Below are positions 14,664-22,423 of a DNA stretch of 30,852 nucleotides, in pieces. A program made the translations under genes and the position numbers. Each line of letters opens with the position of its first letter. Positions within the stretch are counted from its first letter, which is position 1. The notes under the pieces were generated by a model that was not told where the DNA came from, searched no databases, and saw only the letters and a list, made by a program, of their open reading frames with translations. Origin of the DNA: an uncultured Eubacteriales bacterium (GTDB taxonomy: Bacteria > Bacillota > Clostridia > Oscillospirales > Butyricicoccaceae); contig CAJTUM010000022.1 in NCBI GenBank assembly GCA_910579575.1, positions 1 to 30,852 of the forward strand, read 5' to 3'.

Positions 14664-15578
14664 TTATTGCCGCCCCCGCGGATGAATCTTTTGATATTTT
14701 TGTTGCAGCGTCTGCTGAAAAAGCCGGGCATAAATTTGGGTGGAAGCCCGAGCGGAATGGCCCAGAACGGCCCGAACCTCTTCCAAAGAAGCGCCGTTTT
14801 GCAGCAGATGCACTGCCAGAGAATGGCGCAGCTGCTGGGGAGACACAGGCTCCAGCCCAGCTTGCCAGGCATAATCCTTCAGTAATTTCCAAATGCCTTG
14901 GCGGCTCATCCGCCTGCCGACACGGTTGAGGAACAAAGCGGATTCGCTTCCCTCCTGGACGACGCTTTGGCGGCAACCGTCCAAATAATCCCACAGCGGC
15001 TGAACGGTGGAGGGATACAGCGGCAGATCTCGAGCCCAAGGGCCCCGGACATGGAGAAACCCCAGCTGCAGGTTGACGTCCGTCACGTCCGCCCCCAACA
15101 GCTCAGAAACCCGCAGGCCGCCGGCATACAGGAGCTCCAACAAAGCCCTGTCCCGCCTGCTTTTGAAGGAATCCCCCGCAGGGGCGCTCAGCAACCGATC
15201 CACCTGTTGGGCGGTCAAAATCTCCGGCATTTTTCTGCTTCGCGGCGGAACGGGCGTCTGCCGAGGCAGGTTTTCTGAAACGACGCCCAGGCGAATCAAA
15301 TAATCAAAATAACAGCCCAGGGAGGCCCGCCGGCACAGGATGGTGGAGGACGAAAGCCCCCGCTCCTGCAAAAAGGAAAAATACCGCCGAATCGCCGGCA
15401 GATCCGCCTTTTGGTAATCCCAATCGCTCTGAAAGCCCAAAAAGCCGTCCAACAAAGCCGCGTCCCGCAGATAGGCTTGAATCGTGTTTGCGGAAGCCCG
15501 TTTCTGTTCGTTTAGATAAAGGAGAAAACCGGCGAAACGGCCGGTTTCTTTTTGTCTTGTCCCCTTTTTCTCTTCCAT
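14664..15578 (-). CDS. Tyrosine recombinase, XerD-like, lacking two catalytic residues (304 aa)
   Basis: The full-length fold of a Xer recombinase is visible: core-binding domain (about 10-105) and catalytic domain (about 118-300). R156 (GGLRVSEL), R251 (QQLRHSLA), H274 (GHSARAST) and Y283 (QIYARL) are in place. The beta-hairpin that normally reads GKGxKxR, with the catalytic Lys, reads VRGPWARDLPLYP (about 177-189), and the His that starts the HxLRH motif is Gln (Q248). So Lys and the first His are missing. It lies between the spoIIM-like gene and a GNAT gene; spoIIM and xerD are also near neighbours in Bacillus. It may be a weak or partner-dependent recombinase, or a DNA-binding derivative. 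ATG 15578 has GGGGGAAG upstream; earlier in-frame codons lie in the spoIIM-like gene. Confidence 0.82.
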   Translation of the reverse strand: MEEKKGTRQKETGRFAGFLLYLNEQKRASANTIQAYLRDAALLDGFLGFQSDWDYQKADLPAIRRYFSFLQERGLSSSTILCRRASLGCYFDYLIRLGVVSENLPRQTPVPPRSRKMPEILTAQQVDRLLSAPAGDSFKSRRDRALLELLYAGGLRVSELLGADVTDVNLQLGFLHVRGPWARDLPLYPSTVQPLWDYLDGCRQSVVQEGSESALFLNRVGRRMSRQGIWKLLKDYAWQAGLEPVSPQQLRHSLAVHLLQNGASLEEVRAVLGHSARASTQIYARLFQQTLQQKYQKIHPRGRQ

Positions 15579-15601
15579 CCGGTCTTCCCCCTTGCTTGAA
15601 G

Positions 15602-16192
15602 CTATGAAATCAGCGCCAGGGCGGCCCGGCTCAAGGACGGCGTCAGCAAACAGCCCGCCAGCGAACAACCCAAGCACAGCAGAAAGCAGGCTACGCCGGC
15701 GGCGTCATAAGACGGGTCTGCCGGCGGACGCAAAAACCGCCGCCGGCCTCGGGGAATGGTTCGCCGGTCGGCGCACAGCTTCATCGTGCGGCAGCCCAGC
15801 AGCAGCATACAAAAGACGCTGCAAAAAGATTGCAAAAAACAAGCCGCCATCAAAGCCGCATACCCTTTTCCCCCATAAGCGTGCAAAAAAGCCGCCGCCA
15901 GCCGAGCGGCAAAAAAGCCCTTGACCCCAAAAAGCAATGCGGCCGCCCCCAAGCCCCGGCGAAAATACCCGCATAAAAACAGCGGAACCAGGTAGGCCAG
16001 CTGGCGAAACAGCAGAGAGAAAAACAGCCGAAACCGGCCTCCATAGGCCATTTTCTCCAAATACGCAGCCAAATCCGGGCCGCCGCCCCATTTGACAAAA
16101 GAAAGGCACCCCAAGCCTGCGCCAGCCGCCAGGCAGACTGCCAGCGGAGCCAACCAGCCGCCCTGTTGGGGCCGGGCGTTTGTTCTCGTCAT
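15602..16192 (-). CDS. SpoIIM-like membrane protein (196 aa)
   Basis: Polytopic membrane protein with about five hydrophobic segments (about 15-35, 58-77, 80-105, 113-135, 172-195), in the size range of SpoIIM (PF01944, part of the SpoIIDMP peptidoglycan machine that drives engulfment). The segment LFRQLAYLVPLFLCGYFRRGLGAAALLFGVKGFF is compatible with that family, and the following gene is an XerD-type recombinase, the same association as in Bacillus. Assignment therefore rests on topology, length and context, not on a catalytic motif. ATG 16192 has GAGGTG six bases upstream and is preferred over GTG 16201. It is the first gene of a four-gene operon with a clear promoter at 16278-16306. Confidence 0.65.
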   Translation of the reverse strand: MTRTNARPQQGGWLAPLAVCLAAGAGLGCLSFVKWGGGPDLAAYLEKMAYGGRFRLFFSLLFRQLAYLVPLFLCGYFRRGLGAAALLFGVKGFFAARLAAAFLHAYGGKGYAALMAACFLQSFCSVFCMLLLGCRTMKLCADRRTIPRGRRRFLRPPADPSYDAAGVACFLLCLGCSLAGCLLTPSLSRAALALIS

Positions 16193-16277
16193 CGCGCTCA
16201 CCTCAGCCTATCCCTATGCTCGTCCAAAACCAGATATGCTTTTGAGCCAAGGCGGAAGCGGCCTTTTTCTCCTCTTA

Positions 16278-16306
16278 ACTATATCGGTCTTTGGGCCGGA
16301 ACGCAA
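16278..16306 (-). promoter_or_regulatory. Promoter of the spoIIM-like operon
   Basis: On the minus strand TTGCGT (16301-16306) and TATAGT (16278-16283) are separated by 17 bases, about 85 bases upstream of the first start codon. The spacing and -10 suggest sigma-A recognition, not a sporulation sigma. Confidence 0.6.
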
Positions 16307-16340
16307 GTTTTTTTCTATCTGAAATCACGAAAAAGACGAA

Positions 16341-16368
16341 TTATTTATGTAAACTTATTTATGTAAAC
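16341..16368. repeat. 14-base tandem repeat in the divergent intergenic region
   Basis: TTATTTATGTAAAC occurs twice in perfect head-to-tail order (16341-16354 and 16355-16368). It lies between the minus promoter at 16278 and the plus promoter at 16563. The rest of the gap (16193-16677) shows no gene. A regulator binding site is plausible. Confidence 0.6.
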
Positions 16369-16562
16369 TAAATAAGATGCGTTATTTTGGTTGAATCACT
16401 GGTTTAAATTATCTTTTTTAACAAAAAAACGAAGAATAACTTTGTTTTTCTCCGGTTTGATCGAATTTATCTTCTGCCGCCTTCCCTCCCCTCTTTTGGG
16501 ACCTGGTAGAAAGCGAAACATCCTCGCCAAGCAGTTTCAATAAAATTTCTTGCGTTTTGCGA

Positions 16563-16591
16563 TTGTTTTTTGGTTAAAGTTGTGCTATTCT
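16563..16591 (+). promoter_or_regulatory. Promoter candidate of the M14-like gene
   Basis: TTGTTT (16563-16568) and TATTCT (16586-16591) are 17 bases apart, with TG one base before the -10 (extended -10 form). The start codon is 87 bases further on, after AAGGAGG. Confidence 0.5.
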
Positions 16592-16677
16592 CAAGTTGGG
16601 GAAGGGTCGTCCTTTCCTTTTGCGCCGTTTGTTGGCGCAAACCGCCAGAGATATCGGACACAAGGAGGTCAGTTACG

Positions 16678-19179
16678 ATGCAAAAGATCACATCCCCTGA
16701 ATCCTTTTTTGGCTTCACGCTGGGCGAAGATCGCAAAATCGCCCGGTGGGACAAGATCGTGGAGTACTATAAGCTGCTGGACCAGCAGTCCGACCGCATT
16801 CAGGTGACGGAAATGGGCCCCTCCACAGAGGGCAACCCTTTTTTGAAGGTGATTATCACCTCGCCTGAAAACTTTGCTCATCTGGAAGAAATCCGCCAGA
16901 TCAACCAGACTATTGCGGACCCTCGGGGCCTTTCCAAAGAGGAGATTGACAGCCTGGTGCAAAAAGGCAAGGCCGTCAGCGTCCAGAGCATGAGCCTGCA
17001 CGCCACGGAAATCGGCGGAACGCAGATGGCCCCTCAGCTGGCTTACGATCTACTGACCGGCGACAGCCAGGAGATTCAAAATATCCTGGAAAACGTCGTG
17101 CTGGTGATGGTTCCCTGCTTCAACCCGGACGGCCAAATTATGGTGACCGACTGGTATAACTCCACATTGGACACCCCCTACGAGGGCTGCAACTACCCTT
17201 CCCTTTACCACAAATACACCGGCCACGACAACAACCGGGACGCTTTTGCCCACAATATCGTGGAATCCAAGTATGTGGGCGATATCCTCTTCAAAGAGTG
17301 GACGCCTCAATCTTATTTTGACCACCACCATATGGGCAGCTATGGCGCCCGCATCTTTGTGCCGCCTTATAAAAACCCTGTGCGGCCTCATACCGACCCT
17401 CTGGTTTACAACGAGCTGTCTCTTTACGGCGCAAATATGTGCTATCGCATGGAGCAGGAAGGGCTGACCGGCGCTTCGATGATGTCTCAATTCCCCGGTT
17501 GGGGGCACTATGGCTACCACTGGATTACCAACAGCCACAACATCGCCGGTATGCTCAGCGAAAGCGCCAACGCCAAGCTGGCCACCCCCCTCTACATTCA
17601 TCCCGAGCAGCTGGAGGGCAACCACGATAAATCCACCCCCTTCTATGGCCAGCAGGTTCATTTCACCCATCCCTGGCCCGGCGGCTGGTGGCGGCTGGGC
17701 GATATCGTCAAGCGCCAATATTGCGCGGCCTACACAGTGTTGGACACTATGGCCAAAAACCGTGCGCAAATCTTGTTTAATATGACCCAAAAGGCTTTGC
17801 GCCAGACCCAAAGAGGCGCGGACAGCCAGGAACAGGCCTTCCTGATCCCTGCCGATCAGTTTGATAAGGGCGCGCTGCGGGGCCTGCTGAATATCCTGCT
17901 GAATCAGGGGATTGAGGTTCGCCAAGCGGCGGAGGAATTCCAGGCCGGCCAGGCCAAATACCCCGCCGGAACCTATGTGGTTCCTCTGGCCCAACCCAAG
18001 ATGGGCGTGGTCATGAATCTGCTGGGCCGCACGCTGTATCCCGATAATTTCTGGACTCGGGATTTGAGCGGCGCTTTCACCGCCTTCGACACCGCCAGCG
18101 ATACTGTGGCGGAATACATGGGCGTGGAGGTTCTGCCTGCGGGCGCGCCGGTGGAAGGCAAGTTTGAAAAACTGACCGCCGTCCAGGCCCCGGCGCCCGC
18201 CAACCTGCCGAAGGCCTGCGGCTATGTGATTTCCGCCAAGGAAAACGCCGGTTATCACGCCGTCAACCTGTTGCTGAAAAAGGGTTACAAGGTTTCCCGC
18301 ATTGAAGCCTGCCCCTGGCGGGATTTCTATGTGGAGGGCGACGCCGACGAGATCAGCCGGATTATCGACGAAACCCAAGCCGCTGTTCGCACCGTGGACA
18401 AGCCCTATGACAAAATGTTTGAAATCAAGCCGGTAAAAATCGCCATGTACCAGCGCTATTACACCGGCAACGCCGACGAAGGCTGGACCCGCCTGCTCTT
18501 CGATCGGACGGCCTACGATTATACCACCGTCATGGACGCGGATATTTTGGGCGGCAAGCTGAAGGATTTCGACGTGCTGATCCTGCCCAGCGACCAGTAC
18601 GAGATGCTCTATGGCCCCAAATATTATAAAGACACCCCCAAGTTTGAAGGCATGATGCAGTATGTGGGCCAGCAGCCCCCAGAAAAGGAAAGCGGCCTGG
18701 GCCAGGAGGGCTTGGAAGCGGTCCGCGCCTTTGTGCAAAACGGCGGCCGCCTGCTGGCTTTCAATAAGTCCTGCGATTTTGCCATTAAGGCCTGCCAGCT
18801 GAAGGTCAAAAACCTGGCGGCGGACAAAAAGCTCACCGAATTCAACACCCATGGCTCCACGCTGCGCGTCCAGGTGGATAATCAGAATCCCCTATGTTAC
18901 GGTATGCCCAAGCAGGCTCTGGTCTTCCATTGGGACGGCCCTGTGCTGGAAATTGCCGAAAAATTCAACGCGCAGCAATTTGAAACTGCGGCTTGTTATG
19001 TGAAACAGGACGTGCTGCAAAGCGGCCTGCTGACTGGCGAGCAGCTGATTGCCGGCACGCCGGCTCTAGTTCGGGCGCAGTGCGGCAAGGGAGACGTCGT
19101 GCTCTATGGCTTCGCGCCTCAGCACCGCTGCCAGACCAACGGCTCCTTTAAGATGCTGTTCAACGCGCTTTATCGATAA
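16678..19179 (+). CDS. M14 family zinc carboxypeptidase-like protein (833 aa)
   Basis: The N-terminal half is an M14-type metallopeptidase domain. Zinc ligands are probably H108 and E111 (SLHATEIGGTQ) and one of H216-H218 (FDHHHMGSYG); MVPCFNPDGQ and MLSESANAKL fit the substrate and catalytic loops. The second half (about 400-833) is a large domain of the kind found in long M14 proteins, including a glutamine-amidotransferase-like fold region (FDVLILPSDQYEML, AVRAFVQNGGRLLAF). No signal peptide is visible, whereas many long bacterial M14 relatives are exported, so it is predicted to act in the cytoplasm or to leave by another route. ATG 16678 follows AAGGAGG; upstream in-frame codons have no site. 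The gene stands alone with its own promoter and terminator, and its substrate is unknown. Confidence 0.82.
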   Translation: MQKITSPESFFGFTLGEDRKIARWDKIVEYYKLLDQQSDRIQVTEMGPSTEGNPFLKVIITSPENFAHLEEIRQINQTIADPRGLSKEEIDSLVQKGKAVSVQSMSLHATEIGGTQMAPQLAYDLLTGDSQEIQNILENVVLVMVPCFNPDGQIMVTDWYNSTLDTPYEGCNYPSLYHKYTGHDNNRDAFAHNIVESKYVGDILFKEWTPQSYFDHHHMGSYGARIFVPPYKNPVRPHTDPLVYNELSLYGANMCYRMEQEGLTGASMMSQFPGWGHYGYHWITNSHNIAGMLSESANAKLATPLYIHPEQLEGNHDKSTPFYGQQVHFTHPWPGGWWRLGDIVKRQYCAAYTVLDTMAKNRAQILFNMTQKALRQTQRGADSQEQAFLIPADQFDKGALRGLLNILLNQGIEVRQAAEEFQAGQAKYPAGTYVVPLAQPKMGVVMNLLGRTLYPDNFWTRDLSGAFTAFDTASDTVAEYMGVEVLPAGAPVEGKFEKLTAVQAPAPANLPKACGYVISAKENAGYHAVNLLLKKGYKVSRIEACPWRDFYVEGDADEISRIIDETQAAVRTVDKPYDKMFEIKPVKIAMYQRYYTGNADEGWTRLLFDRTAYDYTTVMDADILGGKLKDFDVLILPSDQYEMLYGPKYYKDTPKFEGMMQYVGQQPPEKESGLGQEGLEAVRAFVQNGGRLLAFNKSCDFAIKACQLKVKNLAADKKLTEFNTHGSTLRVQVDNQNPLCYGMPKQALVFHWDGPVLEIAEKFNAQQFETAACYVKQDVLQSGLLTGEQLIAGTPALVRAQCGKGDVVLYGFAPQHRCQTNGSFKMLFNALYR

Positions 19180-19200
19180 TCGAGCCAGAACATCGGGCGC

Positions 19201-19232
19201 AAAAAAGAGGAGCGGCGTTTGCCGCTCCTCTT
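19201..19232. terminator. Bidirectional terminator of the M14 gene and the yajC operon
   Basis: AAGAGGAGCGGC (19205-19216) pairs with GCCGCTCCTCTT (19221-19232) over GTTT. On the minus strand six T follow directly, a classical terminator for the operon that ends with the TIGR04086 gene at 19245. Confidence 0.85.
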
Positions 19233-19244
19233 CCTCGCTCGCCT

Positions 19245-19631
19245 TCACCGAAACAAAGCCGCCGCCACGCTGCCCGCCGCAGACGCCGCCAACAGGAGCG
19301 CCAGATTCAGCCCAGCCTGAACAGGGGCGAAAACGGTTTGGACAAACAAGAAGCCCAGCGCCAGCAAGACCAACGCCATCAGCAGACCGCCGGCTAAAGC
19401 CCCATATAGGCGCTTAGAGCATTTGGCGGCGCAGACGCCGCAGCAAACTCCCCCGCCTCCCAAGGCGATATAGGGGCAAACGCCCAGCCACCCTGGGGAT
19501 AGCGCTCCGCTGGAAAGAAGGACGGCTCCCAGCAGCAGCAAGACCAACGTCAGCCCCAAGCCGGACGCCGCCGCCCAAACCACTGGCAACAAGGCTTGGG
19601 CGCCTCCGCGTTTTTCGGATTGCGTCATCAT
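19245..19631 (-). CDS. TIGR04086 family membrane protein (128 aa)
   Basis: Four hydrophobic helices (about 15-38, 48-68, 75-97, 103-127) and little else, with a short hydrophilic start MMTQSEKRG. Size, topology and position next to yajC match the TIGR04086 family (YrzE-like), of unknown function, which in Clostridia commonly sits between yajC and the SCIFF peptide gene; here no SCIFF gene follows, only the convergent M14 gene. Cys residues cluster in the second helix region (CCGVCAAKC). ATG 19631 is preceded by GGAGG and seven T. That ribosome binding site is the 3' arm of a terminator-like hairpin, so expression of this gene may be reduced or conditional. Confidence 0.75.
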   Translation of the reverse strand: MMTQSEKRGGAQALLPVVWAAASGLGLTLVLLLLGAVLLSSGALSPGWLGVCPYIALGGGGVCCGVCAAKCSKRLYGALAGGLLMALVLLALGFLFVQTVFAPVQAGLNLALLLAASAAGSVAAALFR

Positions 19632-19680
19632 AAAAAAACCTCCGGCATTTCAGTATCATACTCGATACTTATGCCGAAGG
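19632..19680 (-). promoter_or_regulatory. Terminator-like hairpin that contains the TIGR04086 ribosome binding site
   Basis: On the minus strand CCTTCGGCAT (19671-19680) pairs with ATGCCGGAGG (19639-19648), with an inner AGTATC/GATACT extension, and seven T (19632-19638) come next. The ATG of the next gene starts directly after the T run. The GGAGG of the 3' arm is the only good ribosome binding site. The element thus looks both like an intrinsic terminator and like a site that hides the ribosome binding site. Confidence 0.75.
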
Positions 19681-19703
19681 CTTTTGTTTTATGCGCTTTT
19701 TGC

Positions 19704-19979
19704 TTATTCGTCGTCCGTAGAGGCTTCTTTGGATTGCACGCACCATTTTTTCAGCGTCAGTTTTGTGCGGTCTGCGCCGGTTTCAATGGTGATCTCGTCT
19801 TCTTTGACGGTCAGAATCTTGCCCACAATGCCGCCGATGGTAACAATATGATCGCCGGCCTCCAGGGAGTTGCGAAGTATCCGGTCTTTTTTCTCCCGTT
19901 TTTTCTGGGGCATAATCAGCAGAAAATAAAACAGCAGCATCGTGGCGCCAATCCAGATATAGGCGGTCCAGTCCATCAT
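19704..19979 (-). CDS. yajC: Preprotein translocase subunit YajC (91 aa)
   Basis: Small accessory subunit of the Sec translocase. It has a short N-terminal segment, one membrane helix (about 6-25, YIWIGATMLLFYFLLIMP), the family motif MPQKKREKK immediately after it, and the conserved cytoplasmic domain LEAGDHIVTIGGIVGKI. Length is typical. ATG 19979 is chosen because GGAGGAGG lies eight bases upstream; the TTG at 19997 would begin inside that site. It follows tgt by 78 bases and precedes the TIGR04086 gene, the usual queA/tgt/yajC style neighbourhood of Gram-positives. Confidence 0.92.
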   Translation of the reverse strand: MMDWTAYIWIGATMLLFYFLLIMPQKKREKKDRILRNSLEAGDHIVTIGGIVGKILTVKEDEITIETGADRTKLTLKKWCVQSKEASTDDE

Positions 19980-20057
19980 GGTTGTGTCCTCCTCCAAGTT
20001 GTCCGATTCACAGGGCTGTAAAGCACAGTATACCGCATCCTGGCGAAAATGGCAAGA

Positions 20058-21188
20058 TTAAATTCGCCTGCCCAGTTTCTCAGAATGTTCCCGGCGGAAG
20101 GCCTCAAAGCGGCCCTGGTCCAGCGCGTCCCGGATTTGCCGCATTAGGTTGTTATAAAAATACAGATTGTGGGCCACGGCAAAGCGCATGGCCAACATCT
20201 CTTCCGCCTTAAACAAATGGCGCAGATAGGCCTTGGAATAACGGCGGCACACCGGGCACTGACATTCAGGGTCGATAGGGCCGTCGTCCAGCTGATATTT
20301 GGCGTTTTTGATATTGAGAATCCCTTGGGATGTGAACAGATGGCCGTGGCGGGCGTTGCGGGCGGGCATAACGCAGTCGAAAAAATCCACTCCGCGGGCC
20401 ACGCTTTCCAGGATATTGGAAGGCGTGCCCACCCCCATCAAGTAACGGGGCTTGTCCTGGGGCATATGGGGGTCCAGCGTCTCAATGATTTGATACATCA
20501 CTTCGGTGGGTTCCCCTACCGCCAAGCCGCCGATGGCGTAGCCCGGCAGATCCAGCTGCGCGATGCGCTTCATATGCTCCACCCGCAGAGCCGGATAAGC
20601 GCCCCCTTGGTTGATGCCGAACAAAACCTGCCCCGGGTTGACGGTATCCTCCCGCTGCTTCAGCTGCTCCAGGGCCGTCTTGCATCGCTCCAGCCAGCGG
20701 GCCGTCCGGTCGATGGAGTGTTTCACATATTCCGGGGGCGAAGGGTTTTCAATGCACTCGTCAAAAGCCATGGCGATATCGCTGCCCAAGTTCCATTGAA
20801 TTTTCATGCTCTCCTCTGGACCCATAAAAATCCGCCGGCCGTCTGTGTGGGCGGCAAACAACACCCCCTGCTCGCTGATTTTTCGCAAACCGGCCAGGGA
20901 AAAGACCTGAAAGCCGCCGCTGTCCGTCAGAATCGGCCCGTCCCAGCGCATAAAGCGGTGCAGCCCGCCCAGCTGGCGGATGATCTCGTCCCCAGGACGG
21001 ACATGAAGATGATAGGTATTGGAAAGCTCGATCTGACAGCCCACGGTTTTCAGGTCCTGAGCGGAAAGAGCGCCTTTGATGGCGGCTTGAGTGCCCACAT
21101 TCATAAATACCGGGGTTTGCACAGTTCCATGGGGGCAGGTAAATTCGCCCCGGCGGGCCGCCCCCTCTTTTTTGATGATCTTAAACAT
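20058..21188 (-). CDS. tgt: tRNA-guanine transglycosylase (376 aa)
   Basis: Exchanges the wobble guanine of tRNAs for Asp, Asn, His and Tyr for preQ1, the first tRNA step of queuosine synthesis. Visible motifs: LTDSGGFQVFSL (base-binding Asp), FGINQGGAY, GLAVGEP, the nucleophile region FDCVMPARNARHG, and the zinc site CQCPVCRRYSKAYLRHL. Length equals the family's 370-380. ATG 21188 overlaps the last codons of rmuC by eight bases; the open frame upstream of it runs through rmuC out of phase. The partner enzyme QueA is encoded at 26678 on the other strand, in contrast to the common queA-tgt operon. Confidence 0.97.
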   Translation of the reverse strand: MFKIIKKEGAARRGEFTCPHGTVQTPVFMNVGTQAAIKGALSAQDLKTVGCQIELSNTYHLHVRPGDEIIRQLGGLHRFMRWDGPILTDSGGFQVFSLAGLRKISEQGVLFAAHTDGRRIFMGPEESMKIQWNLGSDIAMAFDECIENPSPPEYVKHSIDRTARWLERCKTALEQLKQREDTVNPGQVLFGINQGGAYPALRVEHMKRIAQLDLPGYAIGGLAVGEPTEVMYQIIETLDPHMPQDKPRYLMGVGTPSNILESVARGVDFFDCVMPARNARHGHLFTSQGILNIKNAKYQLDDGPIDPECQCPVCRRYSKAYLRHLFKAEEMLAMRFAVAHNLYFYNNLMRQIRDALDQGRFEAFRREHSEKLGRRI

Positions 21189-22419
21189 GGTCTTCTCCCC
21201 ATTCCGTCTCTTCTTGCAGCAGGTTTTTCGCCTGGCCGGGCGGGCTTTCCGCCAGCTCCGCCTGGCGCAGGGCCCGCTGAATCTGTCGTGTGCGCACGCC
21301 CACCAGCTTATCCAGCTCTTCGTTGGCCTGGGCCAGCCTTTTCTGCGTGGTTTCCAGCACAGCGGCAAATTTACCGAATTCCCCTTTCACAGAACCCAGC
21401 ACTTTCCAAACCTCCGCCGAGCGCTTTTGCACTGCCAATGTGCGGAAGCCCAGCTGGAGGCTGTTGAGCAGAGCCGCCGTGGTAGAGGGGCCGCCGATAT
21501 TCACCTTGTATTCCTGTTGAAGCTGCTCCACCAGCCCCATGCGCACCGCCTCGGCATATAGCCCCTCAATGGGCAGAAACATCAGGCCAAAATCGGTGGT
21601 ATTGGGCGGATCGATATATTTTTCATGGATGTCTTTGGCAAACAGACGCAACCGATCCCGCAAGGCTTTGCGGGCTTGGGTTACCAGTTGGGGGTCGCCG
21701 GCGTCGTAGGCGTCCAACAGCTGCTGATAAGCGTCCGCCGGATATTTGGAGTCAAAGGGCAGCCACACCGGCTTATCTCCGTCGCCGGGCAGTTTAACGG
21801 CAAATTCCACCACGGCGGCAGAGCCTCGCTTGGTGTGAACGTTTTTCTCATATTGCTCCGGCGCCAGAATCTGCTCCAAAATGGCTTCCAGCTGCAATTC
21901 TCCCAGGGTTCCCCGGGTCTTGACGTTGGACAGCACTTTTTTCAAATCCCCTACCCCGGCGGCCAGGGTCTGCATCTCCCCCAGCCCCCGATAGACCTGT
22001 TCCAGGCGCTGGCTGACGATGGCAAAGGAATCGTTCAGCTTTTTTTCCAAGGCGGTTTGCAGTCGCTGATCCACCGTATGGCGAATCTGCTCCAGCTGGT
22101 TTTGGTTATCCTGGCGCAGCTGGGCCATGGAGCCGCCCAGAGAACGGCGCATATTTTCCAGCTTGAGCTCGGTCTGCATCATCTGATCCGCCTGCTGCTG
22201 GCGCAGGGCGGTCAGCTGGTCCTTCATCGTCTGCGCCTGCATCTGGGCCAGGGCTTCTGTTTTGGCGGAAAGGGCCGCGATTTCCAGCGCGGTCTCCCCC
22301 GCCCCGTCCGGCTTATCCAGCCGCCCCAGGGCCTGCCGCAGCCAGAGCGCCAGAGCGCCCAGAGCCAGCAAATTGGCCAGACACAAAAGAGCTAAAACGG
22401 CGGGCATGATCCCTTCCAT
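21181..22419 (-). CDS. rmuC: DNA recombination protein RmuC (412 aa)
   Basis: RmuC family: an N-terminal membrane anchor (about 5-26), a long coiled coil rich in Gln, Leu and Glu (about 35-145), and the RmuC nuclease-like domain (about 150-390) with KTRGTLGELQLEAILEQIL, VWLPFDSKYPADAY, FLPIEGLYAEA and the late GGPSTTAALLNSLQLGF. In E. coli RmuC restrains recombination at inverted repeats. The start at ATG 22419 lies four bases after the stop of the M20 peptidase; an alternative ATG at 22407 has the better GGAAGGG site and would shorten the anchor by four residues. It overlaps tgt at its 3' end, an operon arrangement with no evident functional link. Confidence 0.93.
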   Translation of the reverse strand: MEGIMPAVLALLCLANLLALGALALWLRQALGRLDKPDGAGETALEIAALSAKTEALAQMQAQTMKDQLTALRQQQADQMMQTELKLENMRRSLGGSMAQLRQDNQNQLEQIRHTVDQRLQTALEKKLNDSFAIVSQRLEQVYRGLGEMQTLAAGVGDLKKVLSNVKTRGTLGELQLEAILEQILAPEQYEKNVHTKRGSAAVVEFAVKLPGDGDKPVWLPFDSKYPADAYQQLLDAYDAGDPQLVTQARKALRDRLRLFAKDIHEKYIDPPNTTDFGLMFLPIEGLYAEAVRMGLVEQLQQEYKVNIGGPSTTAALLNSLQLGFRTLAVQKRSAEVWKVLGSVKGEFGKFAAVLETTQKRLAQANEELDKLVGVRTRQIQRALRQAELAESPPGQAKNLLQEETEWGEDHV

Positions 22420-22423
22420 GGGC

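Noticed and set aside
17050..18852. 600-codon open frame opposite the M14-like gene
   Set aside because: An antisense shadow caused by high GC codon bias; composition is rich in His, Gly and Val with no domain and no start signals.
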